A program made the translations under genes and the position numbers. From the NCBI RefSeq assembly GCF_000718785.1, contig NZ_JOCA01000026.1:1-64000 (forward strand): 64,000 nt of DNA, in the 5' to 3' direction. The DNA comes from Streptomyces sp. NRRL WC-3626 (lineage in GTDB: Bacteria; Actinomycetota; Actinomycetes; Streptomycetales; Streptomycetaceae). Numbering within the stretch: the stretch's first letter is position 1; each line of letters starts with the position of its first letter. The notes beneath the pieces are model-generated. The model was not told the origin of the DNA, searched no databases, and saw nothing but the letters and a program-made list of their open reading frames with translations. Below are positions 26,598 to 33,802 of this stretch, piece by piece.

Positions 26598-26631
26598 GTA
26601 GTCGGTGAACACCCCAACGATCGGAGCAATC

Positions 26632-28362
26632 GTGGCTGCCACCGAACAACGTCTCTCCACCATGGTGCTGGTGATCGGTACCGGCGGAGCCGGCCTGCGG
26701 GCGTCGATCGAGCTGGCGGAGGCCGGCGTCGACGTCCTCGCGGTCGGCAAGCGCCCGAAGGAGGACGCCCACACCTCGCTCGCCGCCGGCGGGATCAACG
26801 CGGCCCTGGCCACGATGGACCCCGAGGACAGCTGGCAGCAGCACGCGGCGGACACGCTCAAGGAGAGCTATCTGCTGGGCGATCCCCGCACCGCCGAGAT
26901 CGTCACGCAGGGCGCCGCCCTGGGCATCGACGACCTGGAGCGCTACGGCATGGCCTTCGCCCGGGAGGAGGACGGCCGCATCTCCCAGCGCTTCTTCGGC
27001 GCGCACAAGTTCCGGCGCACCGCCTTCGCCGGCGACTACACCGGCCTCGAGATCCAGCGCACGCTCATCAGGCGGGCGGAGCAGCTGGACATCCCGGTGC
27101 TCGACGGCGTGTACATCACCCGGATCCTGACCCACGAGGGCGCCGTGTTCGGGGCGTACGGCTTCGACCTCACGGACGGTACCCGCTACCTCATCCACGC
27201 CGACGCCGTGATCCTCGCCGCGGGCGGGCACACCCGGATCTGGCGGCGTACGTCGTCGCGGCGCGACGAGAACACCGGCGACTCGTTCCGGCTCGCCGTG
27301 GAGGCGGGCGCCCGGCTGCGCGACCCGGAGCTGGTCCAGTTCCACCCCTCCGGGATCATCGAGCCGGAGAACGCGGCCGGCACGCTCGTCAGCGAGGCCG
27401 CGCGCGGTGAGGGCGGCATCCTGCGCAACGCGCTCGGCGAGCGGTACATGAACCGCTACGACCCCGCGCGCATGGAACTGTCCACCCGCGACCGGGTCGC
27501 CCTGGCCTCCTACACGGAGATCAAGGAGGGCCGCGGCACGGAGAAGGGCGGCGTGTGGCTCGACGTCTCCCATCTGCCCCGGCAGACGATCATGAGCCGG
27601 CTGCCGCGGGTCTACCAGACGCTGCTGGACCTGCAGATGCTGGACATCACCCGTGACCCGATCGAGGTCGCGCCGACGGCGCACTACTCGATGGGCGGGG
27701 TGTGGGTCCGGCCGGAGGACCACAGCACCGACGTACGGGGGCTGTACGCCATCGGCGAGGCGTCGAGCGGACTGCACGGCGCCAACCGGCTCGGCGGCAA
27801 CAGTCTCATCGAGCTGCTGGTGTACGGCCGTATCACCGGGCAGGCGGCCGCCGCCTACTCCGATTCGCTGACGGCGCAGCCGCGCTCCGCGGCGGCGGTG
27901 GCCGAGGCCCGTGGGGAAGTCGACGGTCTGCTCGCCGCGGACGGTCCGGAGAACGTCCGGGCGTTGCAGCGCGCCATCCGCAACACCATGACCGAGCACG
28001 CGGGCGTGGTGCGTGACGAGGAGGGCCTGCGGGCCGGTCTCGCGGAGCTGACGGCGATCGAGAAGCGAATGGAGAGCGTCGGCGTGCACCCCGACATCGC
28101 CGGCTTCCAGGACCTGGCGCACGCGTTCGACCTCAAGTCCGCCGCGCTCTCCGCGCGGGCCACCCTCGAGGCGGCGCTCGAACGCCGGGAGACCCGGGGC
28201 TGCCACAACCGCAGCGACCATCCGGACATGGACCCGGCGCTCCAGGTCAATCTCGTGTGGTCGCCGACGACGGGGATCACCCGCGAAGGCATCGCCCCCG
28301 TCCCGCAGGAGATCGCCGCCCTGATGGAGGAGGTGTCGACCGACGGCAAACTCGCCGAGTGA
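26632..28362 (+). CDS. Orphan FAD-binding fumarate reductase/succinate dehydrogenase-like flavoprotein
   Basis: 576 residues. It has dinucleotide motif VIGTGGAGLRASIELAEAG, AHTSLAAGGINAAL (with the His that carries covalent FAD in the Sdh/Frd group), substrate motifs LVQFHPSGI, SEAARGEGGILRN, TAHYSMGGV and GLHGANRLGGNSLIELLVYG, and the C-terminal helical domain to ~575. It should interconvert fumarate and succinate or a related dicarboxylate. L-aspartate oxidase is less likely since the His is kept. No iron-sulfur (SdhB) or membrane-anchor gene follows, which is unusual. The 7Fe ferredoxin, reductase and cytochrome b nearby share its promoter type and may serve as partners. That is inference. 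Confidence 0.88.
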   Translation: MAATEQRLSTMVLVIGTGGAGLRASIELAEAGVDVLAVGKRPKEDAHTSLAAGGINAALATMDPEDSWQQHAADTLKESYLLGDPRTAEIVTQGAALGIDDLERYGMAFAREEDGRISQRFFGAHKFRRTAFAGDYTGLEIQRTLIRRAEQLDIPVLDGVYITRILTHEGAVFGAYGFDLTDGTRYLIHADAVILAAGGHTRIWRRTSSRRDENTGDSFRLAVEAGARLRDPELVQFHPSGIIEPENAAGTLVSEAARGEGGILRNALGERYMNRYDPARMELSTRDRVALASYTEIKEGRGTEKGGVWLDVSHLPRQTIMSRLPRVYQTLLDLQMLDITRDPIEVAPTAHYSMGGVWVRPEDHSTDVRGLYAIGEASSGLHGANRLGGNSLIELLVYGRITGQAAAAYSDSLTAQPRSAAAVAEARGEVDGLLAADGPENVRALQRAIRNTMTEHAGVVRDEEGLRAGLAELTAIEKRMESVGVHPDIAGFQDLAHAFDLKSAALSARATLEAALERRETRGCHNRSDHPDMDPALQVNLVWSPTTGITREGIAPVPQEIAALMEEVSTDGKLAE

Positions 28363-28400
28363 CACGGGGAGGGGGAATTTCTTGATTCCCCCGGGATTTC

Positions 28401-28427
28401 CGTCACAAGAAGAGCACCCGCCCGGTC
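28401..28427 (+). promoter_or_regulatory. ECF41-like promoter of the second epimerase gene
   Basis: CGTCACA (28401-28407), 16 nt, GGTC (28424-28427), ~45 nt before the ATG. The first base of the -35 box differs from the main form. Confidence 0.66.
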
Positions 28428-28473
28428 TTTCCGGGTGAAGGCATCATTGATCGATTCCGAGAGGATCTCCATC

Positions 28474-29220
28474 ATGAAGGTCGTAGTCATCGGCGGTACC
28501 GGGCTCATCGGCTCGAAGCTGGTTGAAAAGCTCAAGGCCCATGGTCACGAGGCGGTACCGGCGGCACCCAATACAGGCGTCAACACGCTGACCGGCGAGG
28601 GCCTCGCGGAGGTGCTGCAGGGCGCCGTCGTCGTGGTCGACGTGTCGAACTCGCCGTCGTTCGCGGACGACGCCGTCATGGAGTTCTTCCGCACCTCGAC
28701 GAGCAATCTCCTCAAGGCGGAGTCGGAGGCCGGTGTGACACACCACGTCGCCCTCTCCGTGGTCGGCACCGAGCGGCTGCAGAAGAGCGGCTACTTCCGT
28801 GCCAAGCAGGTGCAGGAGGAGCTGATCAAGGAGTCCGGCATTCCGTACTCGATCGTGCACGCCACGCAGTTCTTCGAGTTCGTGAAGGGCATCGCGGACC
28901 TGTCGACCGAGGGTGACACCGTCCGTCTCGCCCCGGTGAAATTCCAGCCCATGTACTCCGACGACGTGGCCGCCGCCGTGGGCCGTACGGCCGTGGGCGC
29001 ACCCGTCAACGGTGTGGTGGAGGTGGCCGGCCCCGAGGCGTTCCAGCTGGACGAGTTCATCCGCGACGCCCTCGCCGCCAGGAACGACCCGCGCACCGTC
29101 GTCACGGACCCCGAGGCCCCGTACTCGGGCGCCCCGGTGGAGGAGACCACGCTCCTTCCCGGCCCCGGCGCGCAACTCGCCGAAACCACCTTCTCCGACT
29201 GGCTCGCACAGCAGAAGTGA
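28474..29220 (+). CDS. NmrA/SDR-type epimerase-like oxidoreductase (second copy)
   Basis: 248 residues. VVVIGGTGLIGSKLVEKLKAHGHEAV is the NAD(P) Rossmann motif and YFRAKQVQEELIKESGIPYSIVHATQFFEF the conserved centre. FSDWLAQQK ends the protein, giving full family length. It is clearly paralogous to the genes at 19142 and 38986. The ATG follows GAGAGGATC. Proteins of this class are recurrent ECF41 partners, and the gene carries the promoter itself. Codon usage includes a few AAA/GAA codons near the start, lower in GC than its neighbours. The reaction is unknown. Confidence 0.85.
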   Translation: MKVVVIGGTGLIGSKLVEKLKAHGHEAVPAAPNTGVNTLTGEGLAEVLQGAVVVVDVSNSPSFADDAVMEFFRTSTSNLLKAESEAGVTHHVALSVVGTERLQKSGYFRAKQVQEELIKESGIPYSIVHATQFFEFVKGIADLSTEGDTVRLAPVKFQPMYSDDVAAAVGRTAVGAPVNGVVEVAGPEAFQLDEFIRDALAARNDPRTVVTDPEAPYSGAPVEETTLLPGPGAQLAETTFSDWLAQQK

Positions 29221-29225
29221 GTGGT

Positions 29226-29264
29226 CCGGAAGGCGGCCTCTGACGGTCAGGGGCCGCCTTCCGG
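29226..29264 (+). terminator. Terminator of the second epimerase gene
   Basis: A 13-bp perfect stem (CCGGAAGGCGGCC / GGCCGCCTTCCGG) continues through a wobble pair into CTGA/TCAG with a CGG loop, starting 5 nt after the stop. It should isolate the epimerase from the YceI gene. Confidence 0.8.
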
Positions 29265-29315
29265 CATGTCGGCCCGCCGTTTCCCCTCCCGTGCACGAAA
29301 GGAAAGCGTTCTGTC

Positions 29316-29912
29316 ATGCTCGCTAACCGTACGACCCTTGTCGCGAACGCCGGCCCCTGTCAGGGACTGACCGGCGTCTACACCATCGACCCCGTCCACA
29401 GCACCATCGGTTTCTCCGTCCGCCACGCCATGATCTCGAACGTGCGGGGGAAATTCGATTCCTTCGAGGGTCTGCTCAAACTCGACGGTTCCCGTCCCAC
29501 CCGGTCCGAGGCCTATATGAGCGTCCAGACGCAGAGCGTGGACACGGGAATCCGGGAGCGGGACCTCCATCTGCGGGGACCCGATTTCTTCGACTCCTCG
29601 ACATTCCCCCTGATGACGTTCCACTCCACCAGAATCACCGGCGCCGGCGACGACGTTTTCCGGCTGGCCGGGAATCTGCGGATCAAGGACATCGAACTTC
29701 CGCTCACCGTCGACCTCGAGTTCGGTGGGGCGAGCGTGGACGCCTACGGGCAGCACCGGGTCGGTTTCGAGGGCTCGGCGACCCTGCGGCGCTCCGACTG
29801 GGGACTCACCTGGAACACGGCGCTGGAAACGGGTGGCGTCCTCGTCGGCGACAAGGTGAGGCTGCTCCTCGACATCTCGGCCGTACGGCTGTCCGCGGTT
29901 GCTGCCGCCTGA
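29316..29912 (+). CDS. YceI family lipocalin-like protein
   Basis: 198 residues. LTGVYTIDPVHSTIGFSVRHAMISNVRGKF is the YceI signature. The rest forms the eight-stranded barrel (ESYMSVQTQSVDTGIRERDLHL-like, LTVDLEFGG, RSDWGLTWNTALETGGVLVGDKVRLLLDI). The fold binds isoprenoids such as polyprenyl quinones. No signal peptide is evident, so the protein is probably cytoplasmic here. ATG 29316 follows AAAGGAAA. The TGTCACA element is not found in the 50 nt between it and the upstream terminator, so its promoter is unclear. Isoprenoid or quinone binding would fit the adjacent cytochrome b gene. Confidence 0.85.
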   Translation: MLANRTTLVANAGPCQGLTGVYTIDPVHSTIGFSVRHAMISNVRGKFDSFEGLLKLDGSRPTRSEAYMSVQTQSVDTGIRERDLHLRGPDFFDSSTFPLMTFHSTRITGAGDDVFRLAGNLRIKDIELPLTVDLEFGGASVDAYGQHRVGFEGSATLRRSDWGLTWNTALETGGVLVGDKVRLLLDISAVRLSAVAAA

Positions 29913-29943
29913 CGCCGCGAACCCCGCACGGCCCCGCTTGCCC

Positions 29944-29979
29944 GACCGCCCCGCCGGCCCCGCTGCCGGCGGGGCGGTC
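29944..29979 (+). terminator. Terminator of the YceI gene
   Basis: A perfect 15-bp stem (GACCGCCCCGCCGGC / GCCGGCGGGGCGGTC) with a 6-nt loop lies 32 nt after the YceI stop, followed by CTCGTCGC. It is the first of two hairpins between the convergent YceI and cytochrome b genes. Confidence 0.75.
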
Positions 29980-30010
29980 CTCGTCGCACCGGCAGGGAGG
30001 AGTCCACGGG

Positions 30011-30048
30011 GAAGGGGCGGGGCGGCACTCACGCCGCCCCGCCCCTTC
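30011..30048 (-). terminator. Terminator of the cytochrome b gene
   Basis: A perfect 16-bp stem (GAAGGGGCGGGGCGGC / GCCGCCCCGCCCCTTC) with an ACTCAC loop lies 10 nt beyond the cytochrome b stop on the minus strand. Confidence 0.75.
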
Positions 30049-30057
30049 TCCGGTGGT

Positions 30058-31665
30058 TCAGTGCCGCTGCCCGCCGGTGACCTCCTCACGGTCCTCCCCC
30101 ATGGGTTCCGGAAGCCGGCTGCCCTCCCCGTAGAAGCCGCGGCTGAGCCTGGCCCTCAGCCGCCGGACCCGGTCGGCCCCGTCGCCGTCCACGGTGAGGG
30201 GTTCGTACTGCTCGTGCGCGGTGAGCCGGTACCGCTGCTCCGGGGTGAGCGGTGCGTGCACCTCGACGTACTCGCCGTGGGGCAGGCGTTTGATCACTCC
30301 CGTCTCCCGTCCGTGCAGCACCTTGTCGCGGTCGCGCCGCTGCAGACCGAGGGCCACACGCTTGGTCACGAGGAAGACGGCCACCGGGACGACGAACAGA
30401 CCGATACGGACCGCCCAGGTCACCGCGTTCACCGACACATGCAGCCGGATGGCGATCAGGTCGTTGGCCGCTCCGATCAGCGCCACAAGGTAGAAGCTCA
30501 GCCACGCGGCACCGAGTCCCGTGCGCACCGGCCGGTTGCGCGGCCGGTCGAGGAGGTGGTGGTCCCGGTCGTCCCCGGTCACCCACGCCTCGAGGAAGGG
30601 GTAGGCGGCGAGGGCCAGGAAGAGCCCGGCGCCCACGAGCAGCGGTACAAAACTGCCGAGGGCGAGCGTGTGACCCCAGGCGGTGATCTCCCAGCCGGGC
30701 ATGACCCGCAGCAGACCGTCGGCCACACCCATGTACCAGTCGGGCTGGGACCCCGCCGAGACCTGGTCGGCGCGGTAGGGGCCGTACTGCCAGATCGGGT
30801 TGATCTGCGCGAGCGCCCCGAGGACGAAGATGAACCCGGCCACCAGCACGAAGAGGCCCGCCGACTTCACGGCGTACACCCGCAGCGGCACACCGACGAC
30901 GTTCTTCTCGGTCCGTCCGGGGCCGGGATACTGCGCGTGCCGGTGCCGTATGTTCAGGGCCACGTGGACGGCGATCAGGACGATCATCACGGCCGGGATC
31001 ACCAGCACGTGGAGGGTGTTGAAGCGCGCTATGAGATCGTCCCCGGGGAACTCGCCCCCGAAGAGGAACATCGACAGATAGGTGCCGACGACCGGCACGG
31101 CGAGCAGGGTCCCGTTCACGACCATCAGTCCGGTGCCGGACAGCAGGTCGTCCGGCAGGTCGTATCCGGTCAGTCCGCCGAACATCGCGAGGACCAGCAG
31201 CAGGAAGCCGACCACCCAGTTGAGTTCGCGCGGCTTGCGGAACGCGCCGGTGAAGAAGACCCGCATCATGTGGACGAGCAGGGAGGCGACGAAGATCAGG
31301 GCCGCCCAGTGGTGGGCCTGTCTGATCAGCAGGCCGCCGCGCACGTCGAAGGAGATGCGCATGGTCGAGTCGAACGCCTCCGACACCAGCTGGCCCTTCA
31401 GGGGGCCGTAGCCGCCGGTGTACTCGACCGGTGCCGACGAGGGATGGAACCAGAAGCTCAGATAGACGCCCGTGACGACGATGACGACGAAGCTGTAGAG
31501 GCAGATCTCCCCCAGCAGGAAGGACCAGTGGTCGGGGAAGGCCCTGCGCATCAGGCCGCGGCCCGGGCTGCCGCGTCCGCTCCCGAGCCGGCCGCGGAAC
31601 CAGCCGGCGACCCTTTCTCCTCGGCCGTCCCCCGGTGTCCCGGCCGGCGGGCTCGTGTTTCCCAT
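30058..31665 (-). CDS. Orphan cytochrome b subunit (QcrB-like)
   Basis: 535 residues with about eight to nine membrane helices. Heme-ligand pairs are seen in QAHHWAALIFVASLLVHMM and FNTLHVLVIPAVMIVLIAVHVALNIRHRH. QPDWYMG is the actinobacterial form of the quinol-site PEWY motif. A hydrophilic tail (~residues 450-535) is typical of actinobacterial QcrB. The normal complex III operon carries cytochrome c (QcrC) and Rieske (QcrA) genes; neither is here. This is therefore probably a second, stress-related QcrB that either joins the housekeeping partners or works alone. An ECF41-like promoter lies upstream. The ATG at 31665 has only a weak AGGAA site. Confidence 0.9.
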   Translation of the reverse strand: MGNTSPPAGTPGDGRGERVAGWFRGRLGSGRGSPGRGLMRRAFPDHWSFLLGEICLYSFVVIVVTGVYLSFWFHPSSAPVEYTGGYGPLKGQLVSEAFDSTMRISFDVRGGLLIRQAHHWAALIFVASLLVHMMRVFFTGAFRKPRELNWVVGFLLLVLAMFGGLTGYDLPDDLLSGTGLMVVNGTLLAVPVVGTYLSMFLFGGEFPGDDLIARFNTLHVLVIPAVMIVLIAVHVALNIRHRHAQYPGPGRTEKNVVGVPLRVYAVKSAGLFVLVAGFIFVLGALAQINPIWQYGPYRADQVSAGSQPDWYMGVADGLLRVMPGWEITAWGHTLALGSFVPLLVGAGLFLALAAYPFLEAWVTGDDRDHHLLDRPRNRPVRTGLGAAWLSFYLVALIGAANDLIAIRLHVSVNAVTWAVRIGLFVVPVAVFLVTKRVALGLQRRDRDKVLHGRETGVIKRLPHGEYVEVHAPLTPEQRYRLTAHEQYEPLTVDGDGADRVRRLRARLSRGFYGEGSRLPEPMGEDREEVTGGQRH

Positions 31666-31708
31666 GTCTCACACTCATTCCTGGCAGAGCAACCCTCTTC
31701 TCCCATAT

Positions 31709-31735
31709 GACCGGGACGCCCGGAAAGGTGTGACA
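31709..31735 (-). promoter_or_regulatory. ECF41-like promoter of the cytochrome b gene
   Basis: Minus-strand TGTCACA (31735-31729), 16 nt, GGTC (31712-31709). A second TGTCACA on the same strand (31743-31737) has no GTC at the right distance and may be a duplicated -35 box. Confidence 0.7.
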
Positions 31736-31769
31736 CTGTGACACCGCCCACCGTTCCCGGTGGCGGTCC

Positions 31770-31796
31770 TGTCACAAGATCTACGTCCGTCCGGTC
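31770..31796 (+). promoter_or_regulatory. ECF41-like promoter of the divergent ECF sigma gene
   Basis: TGTCACA (31770-31776), 16 nt, GGTC (31793-31796). It would give a ~90-nt leader ahead of the sigma gene at 31895. Confidence 0.7.
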
Positions 31797-31894
31797 TCAC
31801 TCCTCAAGCGACGCCCGCCGGCTCGGTCCCCGGACAGGTGTGGACTTCCGGTGTCCGGGTGGTGTGATGTCGTGGGGAGAGGGAGGTTGTCCGT

Positions 31895-32737
31895 ATGGAC
31901 CGTGCCGAGGACGGCGTGCCGATCGCGGAGCTGCTCGACGAGCGGAGGCATCTGCTGGACGTCGCGTCCTGGATGCTGGGCGGCGCACGCGACGCCGACG
32001 GCGTCGTGGACGAGGCGTACCGGCGCTGGTACGCGCTGTCCGGGGACGAGCGGGACGGGATCGGCGAGCCGCGGTCCTGGCTGGCACGGGTCGTCGGCGG
32101 CATCTGCCTGGCCCGGCTGGCGCCGCCGGAGCCCGGCCCGACCCGCCCGGGACCGCACGGCATGCTGGAGGAGGAGATCAGCGGCGTGCTGCTGGACGCG
32201 CTGGATTCCCTGTCCCCCGCCGAGCGCGCCGCGTTCGTGCTCGACGACGTCTTCGGGACGGCACCGGGAGCGGTCGCCGACATCGTGGGGCAGACCGGGC
32301 CCGAGCGCGCCGGCCCGGCCGACCGGGCCCGCGACGGTCTGCGCGCCGGCCGTGCGCGGCCGGCGACCGTGCAGCAGCACGACGCGGTGGCCCGCGCGGT
32401 GCGCCACGCCTGTACGGCGGAGGACACGGAGCACCTCGCGTCGCTGCTGGCACCCGATGTCACGGCCTTCTTCGACGGGGGCGGCAAGGTGCGGGCCCTG
32501 GTCGAACCGGTGCACGGGCATGTGCGGGTGGCCCGCAGCATGGTGCGGCTGCTGGCCGGACACCCGCACACCACGCTGGACACCCACTCGGTCAACGGAC
32601 GGACCGGCCTCGTGGTCCGCTACGACCGGCAGGTGGCCGCGGTAATCAGCCTCGACATCGCCGATCACCACGTCGTGCGGGTCTGGGTCGTCCTCAATCC
32701 CGACAAGCTGCGGTCCTGGAACCCCGGACGTCACTGA
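31895..32737 (+). CDS. ECF41-like sigma factor with diverged sigma domains
   Basis: 280 residues. The C-terminal SnoaL-like domain has the canonical motifs FFDGGGKVRAL (~residue 195) and VVLNPDKLRSW (~268). The sigma part is unusual. Sigma2 reads LLDVASWMLGGARDADGVVDEAYRRWYAL instead of the common FGIAYRVLG/AEDVLQE. The sigma4 helix-turn-helix (VLDDVFGTAPGAVADIVGQTGPERAGPADRARDGL) is Gly/Pro-rich and poorly conserved. DNA binding may thus be altered or lost, and the protein could act as a regulator of the other two. ATG 31895 follows GGGAGG. It has its own ECF41-like promoter, sits 98 nt before another ECF gene and is divergent from cytochrome b. Confidence 0.82.
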   Translation: MDRAEDGVPIAELLDERRHLLDVASWMLGGARDADGVVDEAYRRWYALSGDERDGIGEPRSWLARVVGGICLARLAPPEPGPTRPGPHGMLEEEISGVLLDALDSLSPAERAAFVLDDVFGTAPGAVADIVGQTGPERAGPADRARDGLRAGRARPATVQQHDAVARAVRHACTAEDTEHLASLLAPDVTAFFDGGGKVRALVEPVHGHVRVARSMVRLLAGHPHTTLDTHSVNGRTGLVVRYDRQVAAVISLDIADHHVVRVWVVLNPDKLRSWNPGRH

Positions 32738-32766
32738 CACACTGTGCGTATTCGCGGTGCAAACCC

Positions 32767-32793
32767 TGTCACAGAACGGGGTCCGTCACGGTC
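32767..32793 (+). promoter_or_regulatory. ECF41-like promoter of the third sigma gene
   Basis: TGTCACA (32767-32773), 16 nt, GGTC (32790-32793), ~43 nt before the ATG, suggesting autoregulation or cross-regulation. Confidence 0.72.
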
Positions 32794-32835
32794 AAGGAGG
32801 CGAACAGCCGACCGGAGAACGGAGAGAGCTGGATC

Positions 32836-33747
32836 ATGCATCCCGAGACGCCCCCCACGGACAGCACCCTGGACGAGGCCGTTTCCGTCTTCGTGGAGCT
32901 CCGTCCACGCCTCTTCGGCATCGCGTACCGCGTGCTGGGCAGCGCGGTCGAGGCCGAGGACGTGGTGCAGGAGGTCTGGCTGCGGTGGCAGCGGACCGAC
33001 CGCTCCGTGGTGATCAGCCCCGTCGCCTTCCTGTCGAGCACCACCACCCGGCTGGCCATCAACGTCGCCCAGTCCGCCCGGGTGCGCCGGGAGACGTACA
33101 TCGGCCCGTGGCTGCCCGAGCCCGTCGACACGAGCGCCGACCCGGCGCTCGGCGCCCAGCGCGCCGAGGCCCTGGAACTGGCCCTGCTGCTGGTGCTGCA
33201 GAGGCTCAATCCGACGGAGCGGGCCGCGTATGTGCTCCGGGAGGCCTTCGACTACACGTACGCCGGCATCGCGGAGATGCTGGGACTCACGGTCGTCAAC
33301 GTCCGCAAGATCGTGAGCCGGGCCCGCAGGCACCTGACGGCGGAGCAGCACGGGACGGTCGACGCGGTGGAGCACCGGCGGCTGCTGGAAGCCTTCGTCT
33401 CGGCCGCGCGGACCGGCAACATCACCTCGTTGGAGTCCTTGCTCGCCCCGGACGTGGTGAGCCTGTCGGACGGCAACGGCATCCGGGGCGCCGCCCGTGT
33501 CCCCGTGCTGGGCCGGGCGCGGGTGGCGAACCTGTCGACCGCGGCCCGGCGGTTCTGGCCCGGGACGGAGGTCCGGTTCGTCGAGGCGAACGGGCGCGGC
33601 GGGGTGCTGCTGTACCGGGACGGGCGGCCGTCGACGTTCATGACGATCGCGGCCTCGCGCGAGGGCGTTCACCGGGTGCTGTGGCAGTTCGACCCGGGCA
33701 AGATCACGTCGTTCCTCCGTTCGCGCCCCCGCCTCGCGGCCGCGTGA
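32836..33747 (+). CDS. ECF sigma factor, ECF41-like (second complete copy)
   Basis: 303 residues. Sigma2 (ELRPRLFGIAYRVLGSAVEAEDVVQEVWLRWQ) and sigma4 (LNPTERAAYVLREAFDYTYAGIAEMLGLTVVNVRKIVSRARRHL) are intact and close to those of the gene at 22710, including ARVRRETYIGPWLPEPV in the linker. The SnoaL-like domain has DGNGIRG (~212) and FDPGKI (~285) where DGGGK and NPDKL are usual. Both signature motifs are thus altered, which may change how the extension controls activity. ATG 32836 follows GGAGAGAG. A TGTCACA/GGTC promoter lies just upstream and a hairpin just after the stop. Confidence 0.9.
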   Translation: MHPETPPTDSTLDEAVSVFVELRPRLFGIAYRVLGSAVEAEDVVQEVWLRWQRTDRSVVISPVAFLSSTTTRLAINVAQSARVRRETYIGPWLPEPVDTSADPALGAQRAEALELALLLVLQRLNPTERAAYVLREAFDYTYAGIAEMLGLTVVNVRKIVSRARRHLTAEQHGTVDAVEHRRLLEAFVSAARTGNITSLESLLAPDVVSLSDGNGIRGAARVPVLGRARVANLSTAARRFWPGTEVRFVEANGRGGVLLYRDGRPSTFMTIAASREGVHRVLWQFDPGKITSFLRSRPRLAAA

Positions 33748-33750
33748 GTC

Positions 33751-33781
33751 TGCCCGCCGCTCGCCGTGCGAGGGGCGGGCA
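33751..33781 (+). terminator. Hairpin between the ECF gene and the PTS gene
   Basis: TGCCCGCC / GGCGGGCA (8 bp), one mismatch, then CTCGC / GCGAG with a CGT loop, 3 nt after the sigma stop. It can serve both convergent genes. Confidence 0.7.
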
Positions 33782-33802
33782 GAGCCGTCGTACGTGGCCG
33801 GA

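Noticed and set aside
24106..28365. A 1419-codon minus-strand open frame opposite the reductase and flavoprotein genes
   Set aside because: It is a shadow reading with no recognisable domain. Opposite-strand genes are well supported.
31737..31743. Second TGTCACA (minus strand) beside the cytochrome b promoter
   Set aside because: No GTC at the right distance. Only the copy at 31735-31729 fits.
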